A stretch of DNA of 64,000 bases from Gp6-AA40 sp035496255 (GTDB taxonomy: Bacteria > Acidobacteriota > Vicinamibacteria > Vicinamibacterales > UBA2999). The stretch spans positions 47,478-111,477 of the forward strand of contig DATJEU010000070.1 in assembly GCA_035496255.1 (NCBI GenBank). Reading direction: 5' to 3'. A program made the position numbers and the translations under genes. Under the pieces are notes generated by a model that saw nothing but the letters and a program-made list of their open reading frames with translations, did not search any database and had not been told where the DNA came from. Positions 26,327 through 34,496 of the stretch are shown here, piece by piece (positions within the stretch are counted from its first letter, which is position 1; each line of letters starts with the position of its first letter).

Positions 26327-27415
26327 CTACGTCGCGTGCCGGAAATTGATGATGTCGCCGTCCTGCACGACGTATTCCTTGCCTTCGAGGCGAACTTCGC
26401 CATGTTCTTTGCAGGCCGGCATCGACCCGCGCGTGGTCAAGGCGTGATAGGACACCACTTCGGCGCGGATGAAGCCGCGCTGAATGTCGCTGTGGATTTC
26501 GCCGGCGGCGAGTTGCGCCGCGGTGCCGCGATGGATCGACCAGGCGCGGCATTCGTCCTCGCCGACGGTGAAGAACGACATGTAGCCGAGGAGGTCGTAG
26601 GTGGTGCGGATGACGCGATCGAGACCGGATTCGGTCAATCCGAGCTCCGCCAGGAAGACGTTCGCATCCGCCGGTTCGAGCTGCGCGATCTCGAGCTCGA
26701 TCTTCGCGCAGACGGCCACCGCCTTCGTCTCGGCATGCGCCAGAAAATCGGTGAGGCCGGTCGCCGCGGCTGCCTGGTGCACGTCGGCGCCGATGTCGGG
26801 GATGTCGTTCTCGTCGAGATTGATGACCAGCAGCAGCGGCTTCGCGGAGAGGAACTGAAAGCCGCTGAGACGCTTGCGATCGTCGCCGGTGAGGCCGAGC
26901 GCGCGCAGCGGCGTGCCCTCCTCGAGCGCGGTCTTGCAGCGGGACACGAGATCGCGTTCCTTCTCGAGTTCGGCCGATTTGCCCTTCTTCTGATCCTTCT
27001 CGATGCGTTCGAGGCGGCGCTCGGCGATGCCGAGGTCCGCGAGGATCAGTTCGTCTTCCATCGCCTGCGCGTCGCGCGCCGGGTTCACCGATCCCGATGG
27101 ATGCGCCACCGCCGGATCGCGAAAGGCGCGAACCACGTGGACGAGCGCGTCGGCATTCTTGTAGGCGGCGACGTCGACGAGCCCCTGCGCGCCGGCACGC
27201 GACGGCGCGATCAGATCCGTGAACTCCACGGTGGCCGCCACGCGCTTCTTCGGGTTGTACATCCCGGTCAGCACGTCGAGCCGCGCGTCCGGCACCTTCG
27301 AAATGCCGACGGCGACGTCCCCTTTTCCTTTGGGGGCGTCCCTGACGCTCGTCATGAGCTGGAAGAGAGTGGTCTTACCGCTGGAGGGGAATCCGATCAA
27401 CGCCGCGCGCAGCAT
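26327..27415 (-). CDS. ychF: Obg-like / YchF-type ribosome-associated P-loop ATPase
   Basis: A 362-residue protein. The P-loop is LIGFPSSGKTTLFQLMTS, followed by a coiled-coil-rich middle (ADLGIAERRLERIEKDQKKGKSAELEKERD) and a C-terminal TGS-like domain ending HGEVRLEGKEYVVQDGDIINFRHAT, the DUF933/YchF ending. YchF proteins bind ribosomes and hydrolyse ATP, often in stress adaptation. The usual G4 motif is replaced here by LVINLDEND, as is common in the family. Start at the ATG 27415 (MLRAALIG); a GTG at 27427 would add four residues. It diverges from mraZ. Confidence 0.9.
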   Translation of the reverse strand: MLRAALIGFPSSGKTTLFQLMTSVRDAPKGKGDVAVGISKVPDARLDVLTGMYNPKKRVAATVEFTDLIAPSRAGAQGLVDVAAYKNADALVHVVRAFRDPAVAHPSGSVNPARDAQAMEDELILADLGIAERRLERIEKDQKKGKSAELEKERDLVSRCKTALEEGTPLRALGLTGDDRKRLSGFQFLSAKPLLLVINLDENDIPDIGADVHQAAAATGLTDFLAHAETKAVAVCAKIELEIAQLEPADANVFLAELGLTESGLDRVIRTTYDLLGYMSFFTVGEDECRAWSIHRGTAAQLAAGEIHSDIQRGFIRAEVVSYHALTTRGSMPACKEHGEVRLEGKEYVVQDGDIINFRHAT

Positions 27416-27508
27416 GCAGCCAGCCACGATAACACCTGAGCGGCGCAGATGCGGAGGCGCCCATCAGGCGAAAGTTAGACGTAACTTCAGATAGCAGAAA
27501 GGCTTGCG

Positions 27509-27537
27509 TTGACAAGGCAGGGGACGAGTCTTACTAT
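27509..27537 (+). promoter_or_regulatory. Sigma-70 promoter of the dcw cluster
   Basis: A perfect -35 hexamer TTGACA (27509-27514) and a -10 hexamer TACTAT (27532-27537) are separated by exactly 17 bp. Transcription would start near 27544, about 33 bp before the mraZ start. This is the best promoter match in the window and reads into mraZ and the genes after it. Confidence 0.85.
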
Positions 27538-27541
27538 CTCG

Positions 27542-27566
27542 GTGGAGTTTTGTGGCCTTAAGTGGA
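27542..27566 (+). promoter_or_regulatory. Predicted MraZ operator: three direct repeats GTGGN on a 10-bp period
   Basis: GTGGA (27542-27546), GTGGC (27552-27556) and GTGGA (27562-27566) are spaced exactly one helical turn apart, directly after the -10 element and over the likely transcription start. MraZ proteins are known to bind several G-rich pentamer direct repeats (TGGGN or GTGGG type) separated by 5 bp upstream of mraZ. The match in layout and position makes autoregulation likely. Confidence 0.8.
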
Positions 27567-27576
27567 CCAACTAGGC

Positions 27577-28014
27577 ATGCGAGGGAGCGCGCCGGCCCGG
27601 ATCGACGACAAAGGCCGGTTGAAGATTCCCACGATTTTTCGGGCCGCCATCCAGGACAAGAAGGGGCCGGACGTCTTCGTGACGAGCCTCACGGGGGACT
27701 CTGTGCGCATTTACCCGATGCCGGCCTGGTTGGACATTGAAAAGAAGTTGTCGGCGATGCCAGCAAACCATCCCTCGCGCCTCAAGTTCCTCGACCGCGT
27801 GAACTACTACGGCCAGGCCAGCGAGCTCGACGCGCAGGGTCGCATCGTCATCCCGCAGTTGCTTCGCGACAGCGCTTCCATTGTCGGCGATGTGCGGGTG
27901 TTCGGACGAATCGATTACGTGGACGTGTGGAACGAGGAACGCTTCGCGCAGAAGCTGCAGCGCGAGGCCTGGACCGACGACGACGGTCTGAAGCTCTCGG
28001 AGTTCGGGATCTAG
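27577..28014 (+). CDS. mraZ: Transcriptional regulator MraZ
   Basis: A 145-residue MraZ with the two expected SpoVT/AbrB-like half-domains: ARIDDKGRLKIPTIFR near residues 7-22 and ASELDAQGRIVIPQLLR near 86-102; each contains the D-x-G-R motif. It is the DNA-binding repressor of its own operon in bacteria studied so far. I start at the ATG at 27577 (MRGSAPARIDDKGRL), which aligns with the usual MFRG... beginning. A GTG at 27562 lies in the third operator repeat and would add five residues. Confidence 0.95.
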   Translation: MRGSAPARIDDKGRLKIPTIFRAAIQDKKGPDVFVTSLTGDSVRIYPMPAWLDIEKKLSAMPANHPSRLKFLDRVNYYGQASELDAQGRIVIPQLLRDSASIVGDVRVFGRIDYVDVWNEERFAQKLQREAWTDDDGLKLSEFGI

Positions 28015-28033
28015 GAATGCCGGGACCGCTGCG

Positions 28034-28103
28034 CGGATCCCGGCCTGCGGGTGGATGTAGGGCGGGTCGGCGCAGGGCGGGTTCCGCGGGGCGATCCCGC
28101 CAC
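28034..28103. repeat. Dispersed repeat between mraZ and rsmH
   Basis: The core CGCGGATCCCGGCCTGCGGG recurs at 9098-9117 in the ABC ATPase gene and, with changes, at 37173-37190 before ftsW. The following GGGCGGGTTCCGCGG motif near 28076-28090 also recurs at 37196-37210. Both intergenic copies end in a CCCGCC that can pair with GGCGGG at the start of this second motif. Confidence 0.7.
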
Positions 28104-28108
28104 CGTCG

Positions 28109-28999
28109 ATGAACGCGAACCACGAGCCGGTGATGGTGGCCGAGGTGCTCGAGCATCTGGCACCGCGGCGCGGCGGGTTGTTCGTTGATTGCACGGTCGG
28201 GCTCGGAGGACACGCGGTGCGAATCCTCGATGCGGGCGCGACCAGGTTGATCGGGCTCGATCGCGATCCGGCGGCGCTGGTCATCGCGAAAGAGCGGCTG
28301 GCACCCTTCGGCGATCGCGTCGAACTGGTGCACACCGACTACCGGGAGTTTGCGCGCGTGCTCGAGACGCGCGGGATCGATCGCGTGGCCGGCGTGCTTG
28401 CGGACCTGGGCGTCTCGTCGTTGCAGCTCGAAGCGCCGGGACGGGGATTCAGTTTTCGTCGGGACGATCCGCTCGACATGCGGATGGATACGTCGGCCGG
28501 TCCCACGGCCGCCGATCTCATCGCCGAAGCTGACGAGCGGACGCTGGCCGACGTGATTTACCAGTTCGGCGAGGAACGACACGCGCGCCGCGTGGCCCGC
28601 TTCCTCGTCGAGGCGCGCCAGGCCGGGCGTATCGAGACGACGGGGCAACTGGCCGACGTCGTCCGGCGCGCGGTTCCACGCAAGGGGTTCGTCAGGATCG
28701 ATCCGGCGACGCGAACGTTTCAGGCGATTCGCATCTGGGTCAACCGGGAGCTCGACGCACTCGACGTCTTCATCCGCGACGTCGCGGCGCGGCTGCAGCC
28801 CGGTGGCCGGATGGCCGTCATCACGTTCCACTCGCTCGAGGATCGCGTAGTGAAGCACACGCTGCGGCAATTGCAGGCGGCCGGTGAGCTCGGACTGAAG
28901 GTGCTCACGAAGCGGCCGATTGCCCCCGCAGAAGCGGAAGTCGAGCGCAACCCGCGCGCGCGCAGCGCGAAGTTGCGGGTGGCGGAGATGGCGGCATGA
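28109..28999 (+). CDS. rsmH: 16S rRNA (cytosine-1402-N4)-methyltransferase RsmH
   Basis: A 296-residue SAM-dependent enzyme that N4-methylates C1402 of 16S rRNA. Visible marks are MNANHEPVMVAEVLEHL, the SAM-binding VDCTVGLGGHAVRIL and GLDRDPAAL, the family motif GVLADLGVSSLQLEAPGRGFSF and the C-terminal GGRMAVITFHSLEDRVVKHTLR. It lies 94 bp after mraZ; that gap carries a dispersed repeat (28034-28103). Confidence 0.97.
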   Translation: MNANHEPVMVAEVLEHLAPRRGGLFVDCTVGLGGHAVRILDAGATRLIGLDRDPAALVIAKERLAPFGDRVELVHTDYREFARVLETRGIDRVAGVLADLGVSSLQLEAPGRGFSFRRDDPLDMRMDTSAGPTAADLIAEADERTLADVIYQFGEERHARRVARFLVEARQAGRIETTGQLADVVRRAVPRKGFVRIDPATRTFQAIRIWVNRELDALDVFIRDVAARLQPGGRMAVITFHSLEDRVVKHTLRQLQAAGELGLKVLTKRPIAPAEAEVERNPRARSAKLRVAEMAA

Positions 29000-29388
29000 C
29001 AGGTGAAGCCTTCGAATACGCAATCAAGAAGGACATCCGCAACAACCCGATCGTCCGCGAAGTGGACGAGGAGCGGCATCGCGAGATGTGGCGATCGCTC
29101 GCGGTCGGGGTGTTCCTGGTGGTCGTGCTGCTGTTTTCGGCGTGGCAGCACTTCGAGCTGCTGCGCCACGGCTACCGGCTGGAAGAAATGCAGAGGGAGC
29201 GCGCGGTCGAGGCTGAAGTGAACCGGCATCTTCGCCTCGAGATCGAGACGTTGAAGGCGCCGGCACGGATCGAGCGGCTGGCTCTGGGCCGGCTGCACAT
29301 GGTGGCGCCGGGTCCGGACGATGCGACGGTGATCGAGCGTGTGATTCCGACATCGCCGCCGCCGCAATCGGTCGTCGCGCAGCGGTAA
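28996..29388 (+). CDS. ftsL: Cell division protein FtsL
   Basis: A 130-residue bitopic membrane protein. A cytoplasmic N-terminus of about 33 residues is followed by one membrane helix (SLAVGVFLVVVLLFSAW, about 34-50) and a periplasmic heptad-rich coiled coil (LEEMQRERAVEAEVNRHLRLEIETL) before LKAPARIERLA, the FtsL-type ending; the last 35 residues are Pro-rich. It overlaps rsmH by ATGA. The assignment rests on topology and position, since FtsL is poorly conserved. It would join the FtsQLB-FtsWI divisome complex. Confidence 0.85.
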   Translation: MTGEAFEYAIKKDIRNNPIVREVDEERHREMWRSLAVGVFLVVVLLFSAWQHFELLRHGYRLEEMQRERAVEAEVNRHLRLEIETLKAPARIERLALGRLHMVAPGPDDATVIERVIPTSPPPQSVVAQR

Positions 29389-29422
29389 GCAGGACCAGTT
29401 CGTTTCGGAGAAACGGAGCACG

Positions 29423-31474
29423 GTGGCCGATCAGCCAACCCCCGACTGGCGTACCACGCTGAAGCGGCGCCTCGCGATGACCGCGGCCGTCGTGTTCGTC
29501 TGGTCGTGCGCGATCGAAGCGCGGCTCGTCTACCTGCAGGTGTTCGAACGCGCGGATCTCGCCTCCCGGGCGGAGCGTCAGCAGTCGAGCGAGCTGGAGT
29601 CGCCGGCCAAGCGCGGCGAGATTCTCGATCGCAACGGTCACATCCTCGCCTACAGCGTCGACGCTGATTCGGTCTACGGCGTGCCGGCCGAACTCCTCGA
29701 CGCCGGCCGCGATCCAGGTGACGTGGTCGCCGCGCTGTGTGGGGCACTCGAGGACTGCACGGCCGACGATCGCAGGAAACTGATCGAGCGGTTCAGCAAG
29801 CGGCGCGCGTACGCCGTCATCCGCCACTTCATCTCACCCGAGCAGGTCAAGCGGATCGCGGCGCTCGAGCTCGAAGGCGTCGGATTCTTCAAGGAGAATC
29901 ATCGGTACTACCCGAACAAGCAGCTCGCGGCGAGCGTGCTCGGCTACACCGGCAGCGACAACACCGGCCTGGCCGGTATCGAGTCGACGTACGACAGCTT
30001 GATCAAGGGTGAAAAGGGCAAGGTCCTCGTGCAGGTCGACGCGCACAAGCGGGCGTTCGGCCGCGTCGAGAAGCCGGCCACGGCCGGCGCGACACTCGAG
30101 CTGACGATCGACGAGTACCTGCAGCACGTGGCCGAGAAGGAATTGCAGGCGGGCGTGGAATGGGCCGGAGCTGAAAGCGGATCGGCGATCGTGATGGATC
30201 CTGCCTCGGGCGAGATCCTCGCCATGGCGAACTACCCGACGTTCAATCCGAATTCGTACAACGTCGCGAAGGAGAACGACCGGCGAAACCGCGCCATCCA
30301 GGATCTCTACGAACCGGGTTCGACCTTCAAGATCGTCACGGCGGGCGCGGCGCTGCAGGAGAAGCTGCTGACGCCGGATTCGATCATCGACACCAGCCCG
30401 GGCGTCATCCGTTTCGGGACACGCGTCATCGACGAGGACAAACATCACAACTACGGCGTCCAGACGCTCAAGGGCGTGATCGTGCATTCGAGCAACGTCG
30501 GCGCCGTGAAGATCGGGCTGAAGGTAGGCGCGGACCGGATGAGCCGCTACGTCAGGCGGTTCGGGTTCGGCCGTCAGGAGTCGCCCGATTTTCGCGGAGA
30601 GAGCCCGGGCATCGTGACGCCGGCGTCGCGCCTGACCGACAGCGCGCTGGCGTCGGTGGCGATGGGGTATCAGGTCGCCGTGACGCCTCTGCAGATGGTG
30701 ACCGCCGCGAGCGTCGTCGCCAACGGCGGCGAGCTGCTCGTTCCGCGCATTGTCCGCGCCGTGATTCGCGGTCAGCGGCGGCTGCCGGTGCCGCGCCAGG
30801 TCGCCGGCCGCGTGATCGGGCCGAGCGTCGCCGCGGAGCTGACCGACATCATGGAAGCGGTCGTCACCGACGGCACCGGCACGAAGTCGCAGGTGGACGG
30901 GTACACCGTCGCCGGCAAGACCGGCACGGCGCACAAGGTGGAGAACCGCCGCTACTCCGACGTCGACTACAACGTGTCGTTCGTCGGGTTCCTGCCGTCG
31001 CGCCAGCCAGAGTTCGCGATCATCGTCATGGTCGATTCGCCGCACAAGGTGGCGCCGTACGGCGGGTCGGTCGCCGCCCCGATCTGGCAGAAAATCGCGT
31101 CCGCGGCGTTGCGCTATCGCGCCGTGCCGCCGACCATCAACCCCCAGCCGCCGATTCTGCTCGCCCGTCATGACGACAGCAGCGAGACTCCGGTGGCGAT
31201 GGCTGACGACCGTCCTGCTGTCGTCACGCTGGCGTCAGCGGCCACCAGTGGCACTTCGGTATTTCCGGATCTCGCCGGCCTGAGTGCGCGTGACGCGCTG
31301 CGCGCGCTCGGCAAGCTTGGCGTCACCGGCCGCCTCCGCGGCAGCGGCCTGGTCGTTCAGCAGGAACCGGCCGCAGGCTCGCCACTGGATTCCGGCGACG
31401 CCGTCACGCTGTGGCTGCAGCGGCAACCGATTCGACCCTCCACCTCGTCGGCGGCGGACAAGACCGCGCCATGA
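29423..31474 (+). CDS. ftsI: Septal peptidoglycan transpeptidase FtsI (PBP2x/PBP3 type) with one PASTA domain
   Basis: A 683-residue class B penicillin-binding protein. One N-terminal membrane helix (about 15-35) is followed by the dimerisation/pedestal domain (KRGEILDRNGHILAYS). The transpeptidase active site is complete: S300-TFK303, S356-SN358 and K499-TGT. A C-terminal PASTA domain spans about 610-668 (FPDLAGLSARDALRALG... SPLDSGDAVTLWL). The start is a GTG at 29423 preceded by GGAG. The PASTA domain is more familiar from Gram-positive PBP2x but also occurs in other phyla. Confidence 0.96.
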   Translation: MADQPTPDWRTTLKRRLAMTAAVVFVWSCAIEARLVYLQVFERADLASRAERQQSSELESPAKRGEILDRNGHILAYSVDADSVYGVPAELLDAGRDPGDVVAALCGALEDCTADDRRKLIERFSKRRAYAVIRHFISPEQVKRIAALELEGVGFFKENHRYYPNKQLAASVLGYTGSDNTGLAGIESTYDSLIKGEKGKVLVQVDAHKRAFGRVEKPATAGATLELTIDEYLQHVAEKELQAGVEWAGAESGSAIVMDPASGEILAMANYPTFNPNSYNVAKENDRRNRAIQDLYEPGSTFKIVTAGAALQEKLLTPDSIIDTSPGVIRFGTRVIDEDKHHNYGVQTLKGVIVHSSNVGAVKIGLKVGADRMSRYVRRFGFGRQESPDFRGESPGIVTPASRLTDSALASVAMGYQVAVTPLQMVTAASVVANGGELLVPRIVRAVIRGQRRLPVPRQVAGRVIGPSVAAELTDIMEAVVTDGTGTKSQVDGYTVAGKTGTAHKVENRRYSDVDYNVSFVGFLPSRQPEFAIIVMVDSPHKVAPYGGSVAAPIWQKIASAALRYRAVPPTINPQPPILLARHDDSSETPVAMADDRPAVVTLASAATSGTSVFPDLAGLSARDALRALGKLGVTGRLRGSGLVVQQEPAAGSPLDSGDAVTLWLQRQPIRPSTSSAADKTAP

Positions 31475-33015
31475 CCGTCGGCGAACTGCTGCAGGCACTG
31501 GCACGCGCACTGCCGCCGAGCGAGCGGCCGGAGATGCATGCCGATGCCACGCGGCGGCCTGTCTCGGGCGGACCCGCGGCGTTTGGTGCCGCCTGCACCG
31601 GCGTCACGCACGACTCGCGGCGCGTCACCCCCGGCATGGTGTTCGTGGCGCTGCGCGGTCTCAAGGCCGATGGGATCGGCTTCGTGCCGCAGGCAATCGC
31701 CGCGGGGGCCGCGGCGATCGTCGCCGAGCAGGCCGCGCCCGCCGGCGTGCGCGTGCCGTGGATGGCGGTGAGGAATGCACGGCTCGCGTTGGCGCTCCTT
31801 GCCGCCGAATTCTTCGAGCATCCGAGCCGCCGGTTGCAGGTGATCGGCATCACCGGCACCAACGGCAAGACCACCACCAGCTATCTGGTGAACGCGATCT
31901 TCGAGGCCGCTGGTGTCCGCTGTGGCCTGATGGGAACGGTTGTCTATCGCCTTGGCGATCGGGTCTTCGACGCGACGCGGACCACGCCGGAAGCGCCGGA
32001 AGTTCAGGGCTTTCTGCGTCAGATGGTCAACGCCGGCTGCGGCGCCTGTGTGATGGAAGTCTCCTCGCACGCCCTGGCGTTGAACCGGGTCGACGGGATC
32101 GGCTTCGCCGCGGCGATCTTCACGAATCTGACGCGCGATCATCTCGACTTCCATGGAGACATGGAGAGCTACTTCGCCGCGAAGCGGCGTCTGTTCGAGC
32201 TGCTGCCGGCCGGTGCCCCGGCGGTCACCAATGCCGACGATCCACGTGCCGCCGCGTTGATCGAGACCGTCTCGAATCCGGTGACGTACGGGATCAACAA
32301 GGCGGCCGACATCTCGCCGGGCCCGCTCTCATATGCGCTCTCCGGTCTGCAGTTCGAAGCCCGCACGCCGGCCGGCCCCGTTCACGTCAGGTCGCGTCTG
32401 GTCGGAAGGCCGAATGTCTACAACATCCTCGCGGCGATCGGCGTGACGTCGGCACTTGGCGTCCCCGTCGACGCGATCGAGCGTGGACTGGCGGCCCTGC
32501 CCGGTGTCCCGGGCCGCTTCGAGGTAGCGTCGTTGCCGACCGACGACATCACGGTCGTTGTCGACTACGCGCACACGGACGATGCGCTGCGGAATCTGCT
32601 CGAGACGACGCGATCGATGGCCACGCACCGCATGATCACCGTGTTCGGCGCCGGCGGCGATCGCGACAGGACGAAGCGGCCGCTGATGGGCATGGTGGCG
32701 GCGCGACTGAGCGACGTGGTGATCATCACCTCCGACAACCCGCGCAGCGAAGATCCGCTGCGGATCATCGACGAAGTCACGCGCGGCGCGGGTGCAGAGA
32801 CGCGCCAGAGCAACGCGCAGTTGCTGACAATCGCGGATCGGCACGACGCGATCACGCGGGCGATCCAGTTGGCGATGCCGGGTGATGTCGTGCTGGTGGC
32901 CGGCAAGGGGCACGAGAAGTATCAGGAGATCGGCGGCCGGACGCTGCCGTTTGACGATGTGGAAGTGGCTCGCGAGGCGTTGGCGAGCCGTCGCGTGAAA
33001 TCGCGGGCGGGGTAG
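31471..33015 (+). CDS. murE: UDP-MurNAc-L-Ala-D-Glu:meso-diaminopimelate ligase MurE
   Basis: A 514-residue Mur ligase adding meso-DAP. The ATP-binding loop is TGTNGKTTTSYL (about 128-140), followed by TTPEAPEVQGFL, EVSSHALALNRVDG and NLTRDHLDFHGDMESYF. The amino-acid selecting motif is DNPR at 422-425, which predicts meso-DAP rather than lysine. The start is the ATG at 31471, overlapping the ftsI stop as ATGA. The first 60 residues contain a low-complexity stretch (SGGPAAFGAACTG) before the conserved THDSRRVTPGMVFVAL. Confidence 0.97.
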   Translation: MTVGELLQALARALPPSERPEMHADATRRPVSGGPAAFGAACTGVTHDSRRVTPGMVFVALRGLKADGIGFVPQAIAAGAAAIVAEQAAPAGVRVPWMAVRNARLALALLAAEFFEHPSRRLQVIGITGTNGKTTTSYLVNAIFEAAGVRCGLMGTVVYRLGDRVFDATRTTPEAPEVQGFLRQMVNAGCGACVMEVSSHALALNRVDGIGFAAAIFTNLTRDHLDFHGDMESYFAAKRRLFELLPAGAPAVTNADDPRAAALIETVSNPVTYGINKAADISPGPLSYALSGLQFEARTPAGPVHVRSRLVGRPNVYNILAAIGVTSALGVPVDAIERGLAALPGVPGRFEVASLPTDDITVVVDYAHTDDALRNLLETTRSMATHRMITVFGAGGDRDRTKRPLMGMVAARLSDVVIITSDNPRSEDPLRIIDEVTRGAGAETRQSNAQLLTIADRHDAITRAIQLAMPGDVVLVAGKGHEKYQEIGGRTLPFDDVEVAREALASRRVKSRAG

Positions 33016-33059
33016 CCCTGGAACTGACCCTGGGGTGGGTAGCTGCCGCAGTCGGCGGG

Positions 33060-34496
33060 ATGCTGACGGCCGGCGACGCGGATGCGAGCGTCGCCGAGAT
33101 CGTGACCGACAGCCGTGTGGTGCAGCCGGGCGATCTGTTCGTCGCGCTCGAGGGTCCACGATTCGACGCGCACGAGTTCGTCGGTGAGGTGCTGGCGAAG
33201 GGCGCGGCGGCGATTGTTCACCGCGGCTTTGCCGCGGAGGCGGGGGCGGGTCTGCCGGGCCACCCCGACGAAGTGGGAACCGGCGCCGCCGAGTCCGTCG
33301 GGGCGGGTCTTCAGACCCGCGCCCGGGCCGAAGGGCCGGTGAACGCACTGATCGAAGTCTCGGACACGCTGCAGGCGCTGCAGGACCTGGCGCACGCGAT
33401 TCGCCAGGCGACGAAAACACGACTGGTGGCGATCACCGGCAGCGCGGGCAAGACGACGACGAAGGAAACGATCGCGGCGTTTCTCGGTACGAGACTCCGG
33501 GTCGTGAAGAACAAGGGAAACCTGAACAACCATGTCGGCCTGCCGCTGTCGCTGATGCAACTGCGGACCGAGCCGGATGTGGCGGTGATGGAACTGGGGA
33601 TGAATCACGCAGGGGAGATCAGCACGCTGGTCGCTATTGCCGAGCCTGACGTTCGGGTCTGGACGAACGTCGGCGATGCGCATATCGGCTTCTTTGCGTC
33701 TCCCGACGCCATCGCCGACGCGAAGGCGGAGATTCTCGAAGGCGCCGGCGCCGGCGACGTGCTCGTCTGCAACGCCGACGATGCGCGCGTGATGGCTCGC
33801 GCCTCTCGCTTCGCCGGCCGCGTCGTCACGTTTGGTTCGGCACCGGCGGCAACGGTCCGCGCCCGCGAGATCGAGGATCTCGGTGTCGGCGGCATGCGGG
33901 CGAGGATCGCGACGCCCGCCGGTGAGCGCCTCATCACGACGCCACTGCTCGGGCGCGGCAACCTGTCGAATGTGCTCGCCGCCACTGCTGTCGCGCTCGA
34001 GTTCGGCGTCGGACTCGATCACATTGCGGACGCCGCCGCGCGGCTTCAGCCCGCGGATCGGCGGGGCACCGTGCGGCGGCTGCGCGGCGGGGTGACGTTG
34101 ATTGACGACTCGTACAACTCGAGTCCGTCGGCCCTGAAGCGATCGCTCGAAGTGCTGGGCCACCAGCGTGCCGGAGGCCGGCATGTCGCCGTGCTCGGCG
34201 AGATGCTGGAGCTTGGCGGGCACGCACGGGCGCTGCACGAGGAGTGTGGACGCGCCGCCGTCGCGGCCGGAGTGGATTTGTTGTTTGTCGTCGGTGGTGA
34301 CGCCGCCCGGGCGCTCGCGAATGCGGCGGATGCCGCCGGGATGCCGCGGACGGCGGTGCGCTACTTCGAGACGAGCGCCGCGGCGGCGGCCGCGGTCGGC
34401 GACGCCCTCACCGACGGCGACGTCGTGCTGGTCAAGGGATCGCGCGGCATCCGCATGGACGTCGTGGCCGATCGCATCGTGGCGGAGCGCGGCTGA
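33060..34496 (+). CDS. murF: UDP-MurNAc-tripeptide D-Ala-D-Ala ligase MurF
   Basis: A 478-residue ligase (from the ATG at 33060) that adds D-Ala-D-Ala to the UDP-MurNAc tripeptide. The P-loop is ITGSAGKTTTKE near residue 127, followed by KNKGNLNNHVGLPLSLM and ELGMNHAGEISTL. The same frame stays open upstream and reads LELTLGWVAAAVGG before the ATG, which matches the usual MurF N-terminus, so a non-AUG start (CTG at 33018) is possible. Residues about 57-93 are a Gly/Ala-rich insert containing a palindromic repeat (33243-33324). Confidence 0.95.
   Translation: MLTAGDADASVAEIVTDSRVVQPGDLFVALEGPRFDAHEFVGEVLAKGAAAIVHRGFAAEAGAGLPGHPDEVGTGAAESVGAGLQTRARAEGPVNALIEVSDTLQALQDLAHAIRQATKTRLVAITGSAGKTTTKETIAAFLGTRLRVVKNKGNLNNHVGLPLSLMQLRTEPDVAVMELGMNHAGEISTLVAIAEPDVRVWTNVGDAHIGFFASPDAIADAKAEILEGAGAGDVLVCNADDARVMARASRFAGRVVTFGSAPAATVRAREIEDLGVGGMRARIATPAGERLITTPLLGRGNLSNVLAATAVALEFGVGLDHIADAAARLQPADRRGTVRRLRGGVTLIDDSYNSSPSALKRSLEVLGHQRAGGRHVAVLGEMLELGGHARALHEECGRAAVAAGVDLLFVVGGDAARALANAADAAGMPRTAVRYFETSAAAAAAVGDALTDGDVVLVKGSRGIRMDVVADRIVAERG
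33243..33324. repeat. In-frame palindromic repeat inside murF
   Basis: The 11-mer GGGGCGGGTCT occurs at 33243-33253 and again at 33300-33310, exactly 57 bp (19 codons) apart. The second copy is followed by TC and AGACCCGC, making a hairpin. The same 11-mer in a perfect palindrome lies after ftsZ at 44810-44833. Both murF copies encode GAGL (AGAGLPG, VGAGLQT). Confidence 0.75.
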
